Positions 43,331-52,169 of a stretch of DNA of 64,000 nucleotides are shown here, piece after piece. The stretch is from Pseudomonas orientalis (lineage in GTDB: Bacteria > Pseudomonadota > Gammaproteobacteria > Pseudomonadales > Pseudomonadaceae), in NCBI RefSeq assembly GCF_002934065.1, contig NZ_CP018049.1:4958501-5022500 (forward strand), written 5' to 3'. The position numbers and the translations under genes are program-made. The notes beneath the pieces are model-generated. The model was not told where the DNA came from and made no database searches. It worked only from the letters and a program-made list of their open reading frames with translations. How positions within the stretch are numbered: the stretch's first letter is position 1; every line of letters begins with the position of its first letter.

Positions 43331-44581
43331 TTAGGTCACGCTGTTGCGCACCTTGAATTGCGGCTGGTCCCAAGTGCTGTTGTCGAGAATGTCACCGAGG
43401 ATTTCCACCGCATCCCACACTTCGGTGAAGCTGGTGTACAGCGGGGTAAAACCGAACCGCATGATGCGCGGCTCACGGTAGTCACCGATCACGCCCCGGG
43501 CGATCAGCGCCTGGATCACCGCATAACCCTCAGGGTGTTCGAAGCTGACATGGCTGCCGCGCCTGGCGTGTTCACGCGGGGTGATCAGCTGCAAGCCATG
43601 GACGGCGCAGCGTGCTTCGACCCGCTCGATAAACAGATCGGTCAACGCCAGGGATTTAGCGCGCAGGCTGGCCATATCCGTCTGTTCAAATATCTCCAGC
43701 CCGCATTCCACCATGGCCAGCGAGGTGATCGGCTGGGTGCCGCACAGGTAGCGGGCGATGCCGGCACTCGGCGCGTAGTTCGATTCCATCGCAAATTGAC
43801 GGGTATGCCCGAACCAGCCCGACAGCGGCTGGCGCACCAGGTCCACCAACGCCGGGCTGACCCACACGAACGCCTGGGAGCCCGGGCCGCCATTGAGGTA
43901 TTTGTAGGTGCAGCCAATCGCATAATCGGCCCCGGCGGCGTGCAGGTCGATGGGCACCGCACCGGCCGAATGCGCCAGGTCCCAGAGGCTCAACGCGCCG
44001 CACTCATGGCTCAAGGCGGTGAGTGCGTGCATGTCATACATATAGCCGGTCTTGTAGTTGACGTGGGTGAGCATCACCACGGCCACATCCTCGTCGATGG
44101 CTTTGGGCAGTTCATCCGGGCTGTTGACCAGCCGCAAGGCGTAACCCTGTTGCAGCAGCTCGGCGAGGCCCTCGGCGATGTACAGGTCGGTGGGAAAATT
44201 GCTCGCTTCGCTGACGATCACCTTGCGCGTCGGCGCACGCTCGCGCTGTACGCTCAGGGCAGCGCTGAGCACCTTGAACAGGTTGATCGACGTGGTATCG
44301 GTAACCGCCACTTCGCCATCGCCGGCGCCGATCAGCGGTGCCAGGCGGTTGCCCAGGCGCAGGGACAGGTCCGCCCAACCGGCGCTGTTCCAGCTGCGAA
44401 TCAGGCCGTTGCCCCACTCTTGGGCGATCACCTGTTGCGCCCGCGCCAACGAGGCCCGCGGACGTGCGCCGAGGGAATTGCCGTCAAGGTAGATGACGCC
44501 CTCGGGCAAGGCGAACTGATCGCGCAACGGCGCCAGCGGGTCTTGGGCGTCGAGGGCTTGGCAATGGCTTCGGGTGGTCAT
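43331..44581 (-). CDS. kynU: Kynureninase
   Basis: 416 residues. This PLP enzyme splits kynurenine into anthranilate and alanine. YLDGNSLGARPRAS is near the start, LWDLAHSAGA binds the cofactor ring, and the Schiff-base lysine is in CTYKYLNGGPG. It is divergent from kynR with 144 bases between. Its product feeds the antABC genes 6 kb away. Confidence 0.96.
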   Translation of the reverse strand: MTTRSHCQALDAQDPLAPLRDQFALPEGVIYLDGNSLGARPRASLARAQQVIAQEWGNGLIRSWNSAGWADLSLRLGNRLAPLIGAGDGEVAVTDTTSINLFKVLSAALSVQRERAPTRKVIVSEASNFPTDLYIAEGLAELLQQGYALRLVNSPDELPKAIDEDVAVVMLTHVNYKTGYMYDMHALTALSHECGALSLWDLAHSAGAVPIDLHAAGADYAIGCTYKYLNGGPGSQAFVWVSPALVDLVRQPLSGWFGHTRQFAMESNYAPSAGIARYLCGTQPITSLAMVECGLEIFEQTDMASLRAKSLALTDLFIERVEARCAVHGLQLITPREHARRGSHVSFEHPEGYAVIQALIARGVIGDYREPRIMRFGFTPLYTSFTEVWDAVEILGDILDNSTWDQPQFKVRNSVT

Positions 44582-44637
44582 GGTCTGTCCTGGTTTTTAT
44601 AAGAGAGGATGAACCAAATAATGAACGAACTTTCAGA

Positions 44638-44652
44638 GAATTTTCGTGCAAA
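44638..44652 (-). promoter_or_regulatory. kyn box upstream of kynU
   Basis: On the minus strand the motif reads TTTGCACGAAAATTC. It begins 23 bases before a CATTAT hexamer (counted from TTTGCA) and lies 57-71 bases upstream of the kynU start. An almost identical copy has the same layout upstream of kynB. A KynR or activator site is inferred. Confidence 0.5.
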
Positions 44653-44683
44653 GTGGTAGGTGAAGCGCTATTTAAGCTGTAGG

Positions 44684-44695
44684 AAATTCGAATTT
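44684..44695. promoter_or_regulatory. Palindrome upstream of kynR
   Basis: AAATTCGAATTT is a perfect 12-base palindrome 30 bases before the kynR start, a plausible autoregulatory site for an Lrp-type protein. Confidence 0.3.
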
Positions 44696-44725
44696 AACTC
44701 CCAAACACGCGGATTTATTCAAACC

Positions 44726-45199
44726 ATGCTTCTTGACGCCACCGACCTGCGCCTCCTGCATTTCCTGCAACAGGATGGCCGTATCAGCAACCAGGAACTG
44801 GCGGAAAAAGTCGCGTTGTCGCCCTCGGCCTGCCTGCGCCGTTTGCGCCTGCTGGAAAGCGAAGGCGTGATCAGCGGCTATCGGGCGGTGCTCAATGCCG
44901 AGCAGTTGGGCATTGAGCTTGAGGCCATCGTGCACCTGTCCTTGCGCCAGGATGTGGAAGACTGGCATGAGACGTTCATCAAGAAAGTACAGGGCTGGCC
45001 GGAGGTGGCCAGTGCCTATGTGATCACCGGCGCCAGCAACTATGTGCTGCGGGTGCAGGCGCGCAACCTCAAGCATTTTTCGGACTTTATCGTGAACCAC
45101 CTGAACCGCACGGCGGGGGTGATGGATATCCGTTCGGAAATTGTGCTGCAGAAGATCAAGGATCGGGATGAGGTGCTGGATCTGGTGGTGCGCAAATAG
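44726..45199 (+). CDS. kynR: Lrp/AsnC-family regulator of kynurenine genes
   Basis: 157 residues from the ATG at 44726. Helix-turn-helix: LLHFLQQDGRISNQELAEKVALSPSACLRRLRLLE; then a RAM effector domain (YVITGASNYVLRV). It is divergent from kynU, as KynR is in P. aeruginosa, where it responds to kynurenine and activates the kyn genes. The name rests on this position. Confidence 0.9.
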   Translation: MLLDATDLRLLHFLQQDGRISNQELAEKVALSPSACLRRLRLLESEGVISGYRAVLNAEQLGIELEAIVHLSLRQDVEDWHETFIKKVQGWPEVASAYVITGASNYVLRVQARNLKHFSDFIVNHLNRTAGVMDIRSEIVLQKIKDRDEVLDLVVRK

Positions 45200-45219
45200 C
45201 ACCTGCAACACCATTCAAA

Positions 45220-45309
45220 TGTGGGAGGGGGCTTGCCCCCGATTGCAGTGGGTCAGTTACCTATTTACTGACTGATCCACCGCTATCGGGGGCAAGCCCC
45301 CTCCCACAT
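45220..45309. repeat. REP doublet between kynR and catA
   Basis: Inverted TGTGGGAGGGGGC-type halves between two convergent genes. Confidence 0.9.
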
Positions 45310-45325
45310 TTTTTGCCCGCGTTGA

Positions 45326-46255
45326 TCAGTCTTCCAGGGCTCGCACTCGCTGCATGCGCTGCTGCTCAATCGGCGCTGTGGCGGGCTGCAACTCAAAGTC
45401 AAAATCAATCTGCGCAAACCGCCCCTGCACGCCGAACTCCTGTGCCAGTTGCGGATCGTCACTGAAGCGGATTTCGGCGATCAATTCATCCCGTGTGGCA
45501 TAGGCAAAATCATCGTGCAGGTACGGGTCATCCGACAGGTTGATCTGGGTGGTCAGGTGCCGATGGCCAGGCGCCGAGATGAAGAAGTGAATGTGCGCCG
45601 GACGCTGCCCGTGCCGCCCCAACTGATCGAGCAACTGCTGGGTCGGACCGGTCGGCGGGCAGCCGTAGCCGGACGGCACGATGCTGCGAAAACGATAGTT
45701 GCCCTGCTCGTCGGTCTCGATGCGGCGGCGCAGGTTGAACTCCGATTGCGTCGGGTCAAACCACGAATAGGTGCCGCCGGTGTTGGCCTGCCACACATCG
45801 ACAATCGCCCCTGCCAACGGCTTGCCCTGGGTGTCGCGCACCTGCCCGCGCATGAACAGCGGCACGGCATCGTCGTTGCCATCGTCCAAGCGCGCTTCGT
45901 ATTTGCACAGCGGTGCACCGGCCACATACAGCGGACCTTCGATGGTGCGCGGCGTGCCACCGGATTTGCCGGCCTCGATGTCGGCGGCGTCCATCAACAG
46001 GTCCAGGTAATGCTCCAGGCCCAACCCGGCGGCGAGCAGGCCGGCTTCCTGGTTTTTTCCCAACTCGTTGAGGTAGTTGACCGCCTTCCAGAACTCTTGC
46101 GGGGTCACTTCCAGGTCTTCGATGATGTTCACGGTGTCGCGCAGGATCCGATAGATCAGCGCCTTGGTGCGCGGGTCGCCGCCTTCGCTGCGGTGACCGC
46201 TGGCGTCTTCGAGAAACTGCTGGGCGTGGGCAGTCTGGGACAGTCGAATGGACAT
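45326..46255 (-). CDS. catA: Catechol 1,2-dioxygenase
   Basis: 309 residues. This non-haem Fe(III) enzyme opens catechol to cis,cis-muconate. Iron ligands are seen as Tyr in EGPLYVAG, Tyr in VPSGYGCP, and two His in RPAHIHFFISAPGHRH. An N-terminal helical dimer domain precedes the catalytic part. It is last in catBCA, 41 bases after catC. Confidence 0.96.
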   Translation of the reverse strand: MSIRLSQTAHAQQFLEDASGHRSEGGDPRTKALIYRILRDTVNIIEDLEVTPQEFWKAVNYLNELGKNQEAGLLAAGLGLEHYLDLLMDAADIEAGKSGGTPRTIEGPLYVAGAPLCKYEARLDDGNDDAVPLFMRGQVRDTQGKPLAGAIVDVWQANTGGTYSWFDPTQSEFNLRRRIETDEQGNYRFRSIVPSGYGCPPTGPTQQLLDQLGRHGQRPAHIHFFISAPGHRHLTTQINLSDDPYLHDDFAYATRDELIAEIRFSDDPQLAQEFGVQGRFAQIDFDFELQPATAPIEQQRMQRVRALED

Positions 46256-46296
46256 GGTGCAATCCTCATCTTGTAATTATTGGGTGCGAAACAGGC

Positions 46297-46587
46297 TCAG
46301 CGGTCGTCGGCATGGATCGACGACGGATGCCGACACAGCGCATTCACTTCGATGGCCATATAGGGGAACAACGGCAGCTGCATCAGCAGGTCGTGCAGCG
46401 CCTGCACGCTCTCGACATCGAACACGCTGTAGTTGGCGTAGTGCCCGGCGATGCGCCACAGGTGGCGCCATTTACCTTGTTGTTGCAGGCGCTGCGCCAG
46501 GGCCTTCTCTTCGGCCTTGAGACTGGCGGCGCGCTCGGCGGGCATGTCGAGCGGCAGGTTCACGGTCATCTTTACGTGGAACAACAT
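46297..46587 (-). CDS. catC: Muconolactone delta-isomerase
   Basis: 96 residues, the usual CatC size, starting MLFHVKMTVNLP with KAEEKALAQRLQ and WRHLWRIAGHYANYSVFDV. It isomerises muconolactone to beta-ketoadipate enol-lactone. It lies 12 bases after catB. Confidence 0.96.
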   Translation of the reverse strand: MLFHVKMTVNLPLDMPAERAASLKAEEKALAQRLQQQGKWRHLWRIAGHYANYSVFDVESVQALHDLLMQLPLFPYMAIEVNALCRHPSSIHADDR

Positions 46588-46599
46588 GGCAGGCGCCTC

Positions 46600-47727
46600 T
46601 TAGTGTTTGTCACGCCGCAGGAACGCCAGGCGCTCTTCGTCGATCGCCAGGCCCAGGCCCGGTGCGGTGGAGACATGCAGGTGGAAATCACGGTACACCG
46701 GCGGCTCGGTGAGTATGTCTTCGGTGAGCAGCAACGGGCCGAACAGTTCGGTGCCCCACGCCAGCGTGTCAAGCGTGACAAAGGCGTGTGCCGAAGCCAG
46801 GGTGCCGATGCCGCCTTCGAGCATGGTGCCGCCGTAGAGGCCGATGCCTGCCGCTTGCGCTATCGCCGCCGTGCGCAACACCGCACGCGGGCCACCGTTC
46901 TTGGCGATCTTGAGAGCGAACACCGAGGCCGCGCCTTCGCGGGCCAGGTTGAACGCATCCTCGACGCATTCAATCGATTCGTCGGCCATGATCGGCGCCG
47001 GGCTCGACAGGTTCAGCCGCACCATGCCGCCGCGGTTGTTGCGCGAGATCGGCTGTTCGATCAGGTCGATACCGTTGTCCGCCAGCACGCGGCAGGCACG
47101 CAGGGCCACGGCCTCGTCCCAGGCCTGGTTGACGTCGACCCGCACACTGGCGCGATCCCCCAGCGCGCGCTTGATCGCGATCACGTGGGCCAGGTCACGG
47201 TCGACCTCACCGGCGCCGATTTTCAATTTGAAGAGGCGATGGCGGCGCAGGTCGAGCATCTTCTCGGCCTCGGCTATGTCCTGTGCGGTGTTGCCGCTGG
47301 CCAGGGTCCAGGCCACCGGCAAGGCATCGCGCACACGGCCACCGAGCAGTTCGCTGACCGGTAGATTCAGGCGCTTGCCGAGGGCGTCGAGCAACGCGCT
47401 CTCGATGCCCGATTTGGCAAAGGTGTTGCCGCGAATGCTGCGCTCCAGACGCACCATGGCGGCGTTGATATTGCTGGCGTCCTGGCCGATCAGCAGCGGC
47501 GCGAAGTGCTGGTCAATGTTGACCTTGATGCTCTCGGGGCTTTCATTGCCATAGCTCAGGCCACCGATGGTGGTGGACTCACCGATGCCCTCGATGCCAT
47601 CGGCGCAACGCAGGCGGATGATCACCAGGGTCTGGTGTTGCATCGTATGCATCGCCAACTTGTGCGGGCGAATGGTGGGAAGGTCGACGATGACCGTCTC
47701 GATCGACACGATGGGGCAAATCGACAT
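46600..47727 (-). CDS. catB: Muconate cycloisomerase
   Basis: 375 residues from the ATG at 47727; the frame stays open to 48990 but that part overlaps catR and is not coding. It belongs to the enolase superfamily: LFKLKIGAG holds the catalytic Lys, with metal ligands in VRVDVNQAWD, LIEQPIS and MADESIE. It converts cis,cis-muconate to muconolactone. It is first gene of catBCA, divergent from catR. Confidence 0.96.
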   Translation of the reverse strand: MSICPIVSIETVIVDLPTIRPHKLAMHTMQHQTLVIIRLRCADGIEGIGESTTIGGLSYGNESPESIKVNIDQHFAPLLIGQDASNINAAMVRLERSIRGNTFAKSGIESALLDALGKRLNLPVSELLGGRVRDALPVAWTLASGNTAQDIAEAEKMLDLRRHRLFKLKIGAGEVDRDLAHVIAIKRALGDRASVRVDVNQAWDEAVALRACRVLADNGIDLIEQPISRNNRGGMVRLNLSSPAPIMADESIECVEDAFNLAREGAASVFALKIAKNGGPRAVLRTAAIAQAAGIGLYGGTMLEGGIGTLASAHAFVTLDTLAWGTELFGPLLLTEDILTEPPVYRDFHLHVSTAPGLGLAIDEERLAFLRRDKH

Positions 47728-47789
47728 GGCAATACCCGTTGGGTTCTTTATAGGTTTGCGTCGATTCTGTTCTGCATGATTGTCAGGTT

Positions 47790-47828
47790 CCAATATAGAA
47801 TTGGTCTGGTTCGATACCTTGAAGGTAT
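47790..47828. promoter_or_regulatory. CatR operator region between catB and catR
   Basis: ATAC-N7-GTAT at 47814-47828 (ATACCTTGAAGGTAT) is a perfect match to the CatM/BenM/CatR-type LysR box. A second perfect dyad, CCAAT-N5-ATTGG, lies at 47790-47804, one turn-scale step closer to catB. The arrangement fits a recognition site near catR and an activation site toward catB. Confidence 0.65.
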
Positions 47829-47841
47829 TAAAGGAGCCAAT

Positions 47842-48717
47842 ATGGAACTGCGTCACCTGCGCTATTTCCAGGTGCTGGGACAGACCCTCAACTTCACCCG
47901 CGCCGCCGAGCGCCTGCACATCGCCCAGCCGCCGTTGAGCCGGCAGATCCAGCAACTGGAAGACGAATTGGGCGTGGTATTGCTCGAGCGCGGCCGGCCG
48001 TTGCGGCTGACCGAGGCCGGGCGGTTCTTCTATGAGCACGCCAATGTGCTGCTCGAACAGTTGGGCAAGGTCTGCGACAACACCCGACGCATCGGCCTGG
48101 GCGAGAAGACCTGGCTGGGCATCGGCTTTGCGCCGTCGACCTTGTACGGCGTGCTGCCGGAATTGATTCGGCGACTGCGCAACCATGAGGCGCTGGAGCT
48201 GGAATTGGGATTGTCGGAGATGACCACCTTGCAGCAGGTCGAGGCGCTCAAGGCCGGGCGCATTGATGTGGGTTTCGGGCGGATCCCCCTCGACGACCCG
48301 GCCATCGTCCAGCGTGTGCTGGTGCAGGACCGGCTGGTGGCGGTGCTGCCCAGCGGTCATCCGTTGCTGGGCGCCCCCGCCACCCTCGCCCAGTTGGCCG
48401 CCGAACCCTTTGTACTGTACCCCGGCAATCCGCGCCCCAGTTATGCCGACCATGTCATCGCCTTGTTCGACGCCCACGGCTTGAGCCTCAAGGTGGCGCA
48501 GTGGACCAACGAGTTGCAGACCGCCATCGGCCTGGTGGGCGCCGGCATGGGCGTGACGCTGGTGCCGGCGTCGGTGCAGGTGCTGCACCGGGCGGATATC
48601 GGCTACACGCCAATCGTGGAAGCCACCGCGACCTCGCCGATCATTCTCAGCCGGCGGGTGAATGATCAGTCGCCAGGGCTCAGTCATTGCCTGCAATTGG
48701 TTGAAGAGCTGCTCTGA
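47842..48717 (+). CDS. catR: LysR-family activator CatR
   Basis: 291 residues from the ATG at 47842 with AAGGAG. MELRHLRYFQVLGQTLNFTRAAERLHIAQPPLSRQI is the CatR/BenM N-terminus; the effector part has VGFGRIPLDDPAIVQRVL. It activates catBCA in response to cis,cis-muconate. It is divergent from catB over 114 bases. Confidence 0.95.
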   Translation: MELRHLRYFQVLGQTLNFTRAAERLHIAQPPLSRQIQQLEDELGVVLLERGRPLRLTEAGRFFYEHANVLLEQLGKVCDNTRRIGLGEKTWLGIGFAPSTLYGVLPELIRRLRNHEALELELGLSEMTTLQQVEALKAGRIDVGFGRIPLDDPAIVQRVLVQDRLVAVLPSGHPLLGAPATLAQLAAEPFVLYPGNPRPSYADHVIALFDAHGLSLKVAQWTNELQTAIGLVGAGMGVTLVPASVQVLHRADIGYTPIVEATATSPIILSRRVNDQSPGLSHCLQLVEELL

Positions 48718-48742
48718 AACCGTCCATACACTGCAATTCCAA

Positions 48743-48833
48743 TGTGGGAGGGGGCTTGCCCCCGATTGCTGTGGCTCAGTCAATGGATGTGTTGACTGAC
48801 ACACTGCTATCGGGGGCAAGCCCCCTCCCACAT
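48743..48833. repeat. REP doublet between catR and antR
   Basis: Inverted TGTGGGAGGGGGC-type halves between two convergent genes. Confidence 0.9.
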
Positions 48834-48850
48834 TTTGATCTCCATCGGGT

Positions 48851-49831
48851 TCAAAGAGTCCGCAAGCGCTTGCGCTGTAAGGTTTGGCTGGGGGATTCAT
48901 CGAACACTTTGCGATACTCCGCCGAAAACCGCCCCAAGTGGGTGAAGCCCCAGCCCAGGGCGATCTCGGAGATGGTCCGTGTGGCGCCATGCTCGAGCAT
49001 CTCCTGGCGCACGGCGCTCAGCCGGTACTTCTTCAGATAAGCCATCGGCGACAGTGCAAAATATTTGCGAAAGGCATCGAACAGCTTGAACCGCGACACT
49101 CCGGCAGCCGCTTCCAGGTCTTCCAGATGCACGGCTTCGCGGGCGTTATCGTGGATAAACTTGCGCGCACGGATCAAATAGTGGGGCAGTTTCACGCCCA
49201 GTACGTCGCGCAGTTCTTCGGAATAATTGTTCGGCTGGGCCAGGATCAGCCCCTTGATCAACGAGCTTTCCAGGTCACGGGTAAACGCGGCCTGCTCATA
49301 CAACTCACTGCCGTGTTCCAGTTCGGCAATGCAGTAACGCGCCATGCGCCACCACGACGCCGAAGCGCCGTCCACCGCGTCCATCACCGACTCAAAGCGC
49401 AACGGCGCCTCGATCGGCCGTTGCAGCAAACCTTCCAGGGACTCACTCATTGCCGCGCGGGTGATCACCACCTGCAACTTGCGGCAGTCACCGGAAATCG
49501 CCAGCACCTGATGCTCGTTGGGCGAGATGATGACGCCTTGGTCGGGGTTGGAACTCAGCCGTTCGCCGTTCTTGCTCAACTCCTGCTCGCCCACCAGGGG
49601 CAGGCTAAGGCTGTAACTGCTGAAGTGCTCGGCATCTTCGATGTCGATGGTCACATCAGTGCCGTATTCGATCACACCCAGGGTGGTCGCACGGGACTTG
49701 AACATGTTGGCGCTGTGGTGAAAACGCAGGCGTTCGGGTGTGGCGGTGGCCAGGCGATGGGGCCCGCAGATGCCGGACATCCAGCTACGCGCGCCTTCCA
49801 GGTCGAAGCGTTGAATCGTTTGGCTGCTCAT
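48851..49831 (-). CDS. antR: AraC/XylS-family activator of anthranilate genes
   Basis: 326 residues from the ATG at 49831; a GTG three codons earlier is possible. The N-terminal ligand domain is followed by two helix-turn-helices in the last 100 residues (LEDLEAAAGVSRFKLFDAFRKYF and SEIALGWGFTHLGRFSAEYRK). It is divergent from antABC, as AntR is in P. aeruginosa, where it responds to anthranilate. Confidence 0.9.
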   Translation of the reverse strand: MSSQTIQRFDLEGARSWMSGICGPHRLATATPERLRFHHSANMFKSRATTLGVIEYGTDVTIDIEDAEHFSSYSLSLPLVGEQELSKNGERLSSNPDQGVIISPNEHQVLAISGDCRKLQVVITRAAMSESLEGLLQRPIEAPLRFESVMDAVDGASASWWRMARYCIAELEHGSELYEQAAFTRDLESSLIKGLILAQPNNYSEELRDVLGVKLPHYLIRARKFIHDNAREAVHLEDLEAAAGVSRFKLFDAFRKYFALSPMAYLKKYRLSAVRQEMLEHGATRTISEIALGWGFTHLGRFSAEYRKVFDESPSQTLQRKRLRTL

Positions 49832-49919
49832 CAGGTGCACCCACGGCGGTTAGGCGTTTGCGCGCTCTGACGGCGCGTCGTTAGGGTTGGACAGCAAGTA
49901 ATGCGCCACGCTGGCGAAA

Positions 49920-50000
49920 TTGCTACCAGGTGGATAGCAACCGCCGACTATGTGGATAAGACGCCGGCTTTTCAGGCCGTTGCCCTGCCAGACGGTAGCG
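49920..50000. promoter_or_regulatory. Candidate AntR sites upstream of antA
   Basis: TACCAGGTGGATAGC (49924-49938, within the inverted repeat TTGCTA-N9-TAGCAA) and TGCCAGACGGTAGC (49987-50000) are similar, 62 bases apart, in the 310-base region between antR and antA. Tandem half sites are typical of XylS-like activators. Confidence 0.35.
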
Positions 50001-50141
50001 CATCCCGTCACCGATCCGCACCGGGTTGGGTATTTGCTGCCCAATTATCCGGCCTGCCTTCCCCCATTAAGCGGATAGCCCACGCCCTGCCCCGCTGCCT
50101 CTAATGCATCACCGATTAGCCCGATCAAAAAGGTGCCTCCC

Positions 50142-51533
50142 ATGAGTGGTGCAAGAAACGTCGAACAGTGGAAAACCTTTATCGACAGTTGCCTGGACTT
50201 TCGCCCGGCGGACGAAGTGTTCCGCATCGCCCGCGACATGTTCACCGAGCCCGAACTGTTCGATCTGGAGATGGAACTGATCTTCGAGAAGAACTGGATC
50301 TACGCCTGCCACGAAAGTGAACTGGCCAATCACCATGACTTTGTGACGATGCGCGCCGGGCGCCAGCCGATGATCATCACCCGCGACGGCGAAGGCCGGC
50401 TCAACGCGCTGATCAATGCCTGCCAGCATCGCGGTACCACCCTCACCCGTGTGGGCAAGGGCAACCAATCGACTTTTACCTGCCCATTCCACGCTTGGTG
50501 CTACAAGAGCGATGGCCGGTTGGTGAAGGTCAAGGCGCCGGGTGAATACCCGGAAGGTTTCGACAAAGCCACGCGCGGCCTGAAAAAGGCGCGCATCGAC
50601 AGCTACAAAGGCTTCGTATTCATCAGCCTCGACGTGAACGGCACCGACAGTCTGGAAGACTTCCTGGGTGACGCCAAAGTGTTCTTCGACATGATGGTGG
50701 CGCAGTCCGCCACGGGTGAGTTGGAGGTGCTGCCGGGCAAGTCCGCCTACACCTACGACGGCAACTGGAAACTGCAGAACGAAAACGGCCTGGACGGATA
50801 TCACGTCAGCACCGTGCACTACAACTATGTGGCCACGGTGCAGCACCGCCAGCAGGTCAATAGCGAAAATGGCGCAAGTGCCGGCACTACCCTGGACTAC
50901 AGCAAGCTCGGCGCCGGCGACGCCAACACCGACGACGGCTGGTTTGCCTTCAACAACGGCCACAGTCTGCTGTTCAGCGACATGCCCAACCCCAGCGTGC
51001 GCTCCGGCTACGCCACCATCATGCCGCGCCTGGTGGCCGAACACGGCCAGCAGAAAGCCGAATGGATGATGCACCGCCTGCGCAACCTGAATATCTACCC
51101 GAGCCTGTTTTTTCTCGACCAGATCAGTTCCCAACTGCGCATCATCCGCCCACTGGCGTGGAACAAGACCGAGATCATCAGCCAGTGCCTGGGGGTGAAG
51201 AACGAGTCCGACGCCGACCGCGAGAACCGTATTCGCCAGTTCGAAGATTTCTTTAACGTCTCGGGCATGGGCACGCCGGATGACCTGGTGGAGTTTCGCG
51301 AGGCCCAGCGCGGTTTCCAGGGCCGGCTGGAGCGCTGGAGTGACATCTCGCGCGGCAGCCATCGCTGGGCGACCGGGCCGACCCCGAACAGCGAAGCCAT
51401 CGGCATTCAGCCCGCCATGACCGGCACTGAATTCACCCACGAAGGCCTGTACGTCAACCAGCACCGCAACTGGCAGCGATTCCTGCTCGACGGCCTGGAC
51501 CGGCAGGCACTGCAACTGCGGGAGGTGAAGTGA
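50142..51533 (+). CDS. antA: Anthranilate 1,2-dioxygenase large subunit
   Basis: 463 residues from the ATG at 50142. The Rieske centre is in CQHRGTTL and CPFHAWCY, and the mononuclear iron site follows near NENGLDGYHVSTVHYNY. It is the catalytic alpha subunit converting anthranilate to catechol with loss of CO2 and ammonia. It overlaps antB. Confidence 0.96.
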   Translation: MSGARNVEQWKTFIDSCLDFRPADEVFRIARDMFTEPELFDLEMELIFEKNWIYACHESELANHHDFVTMRAGRQPMIITRDGEGRLNALINACQHRGTTLTRVGKGNQSTFTCPFHAWCYKSDGRLVKVKAPGEYPEGFDKATRGLKKARIDSYKGFVFISLDVNGTDSLEDFLGDAKVFFDMMVAQSATGELEVLPGKSAYTYDGNWKLQNENGLDGYHVSTVHYNYVATVQHRQQVNSENGASAGTTLDYSKLGAGDANTDDGWFAFNNGHSLLFSDMPNPSVRSGYATIMPRLVAEHGQQKAEWMMHRLRNLNIYPSLFFLDQISSQLRIIRPLAWNKTEIISQCLGVKNESDADRENRIRQFEDFFNVSGMGTPDDLVEFREAQRGFQGRLERWSDISRGSHRWATGPTPNSEAIGIQPAMTGTEFTHEGLYVNQHRNWQRFLLDGLDRQALQLREVK

Positions 51534-52024
51534 TGAATGCCCAGTTGCAGTACCGGATCGAACAATTCTTCTACCGTAAATCCGAACTGTGCGACGCCCA
51601 GGACTGGGATGCCTATGTGCAACTGTTCGACCCAGTGAGTGAATTTCACTTGCCGCAATGGGACTCGGAACACGTCTACACCCAGGACCCCAAGCGCGAG
51701 ATGTCGTTGATCTATTACGCCAACCGCTCCGGGCTGGAGGACCGCGTCTTCCGCCTGCGCACCGGCAAGGCGGCCTCGGCCACGCCAATGCCGCGCACGC
51801 TGCACTTGATCAATAACGTGCGCATCGCCGAACAGGCCGACGGCACGCTGGAGGTGAAGCTGAACTGGCACACCTTGTTCTATCGGCTGGCAACGTCCGA
51901 GCAGTTTTATGGGTACGCGACTTACCGTCTCAAGCCTGCGGGCGACAGCTGGGTGATCACCCGCAAGCACGCGGTGCTGTTCAACGACACCATCAACTCG
52001 GTGCTGGATTTCTACCACCTGTGA
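51533..52024 (+). CDS. antB: Anthranilate 1,2-dioxygenase small subunit
   Basis: 163 residues from the ATG at 51533, which shares one base with the antA stop (TGATG); GGGAGG lies upstream. It is a ring-hydroxylating dioxygenase beta subunit (RIEQFFYRKSELCDAQDWDAYVQLF), structural partner of AntA. Confidence 0.95.
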   Translation: MNAQLQYRIEQFFYRKSELCDAQDWDAYVQLFDPVSEFHLPQWDSEHVYTQDPKREMSLIYYANRSGLEDRVFRLRTGKAASATPMPRTLHLINNVRIAEQADGTLEVKLNWHTLFYRLATSEQFYGYATYRLKPAGDSWVITRKHAVLFNDTINSVLDFYHL

Positions 52025-52040
52025 CGGTGGCACATTCCCC

Positions 52041-52139
52041 CGTAGGAGCGAGCTTGCTCGCGAAAACTCAAGTACACCGCGTGCATCCCGGCTGCCGGCG
52101 TCATCGTTGACGTTTTTCGCGAGCAAGCTCGCTCCTACA
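52041..52139. repeat. REP doublet inside the ant operon
   Basis: TGTAGGAGCGAGC-type pair between antB and antC, an unusual position within an operon; the hairpin could lower antC expression. Confidence 0.9.
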
Positions 52140-52169
52140 AGGTTCATACCTATCCACGGAGTCATGTGA

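Noticed and set aside
47728..48990. N-terminal extension of catB to 796 residues
   Set aside because: The extra sequence is the complement of catR and contains REP translation; CatB homologues start at 47727.
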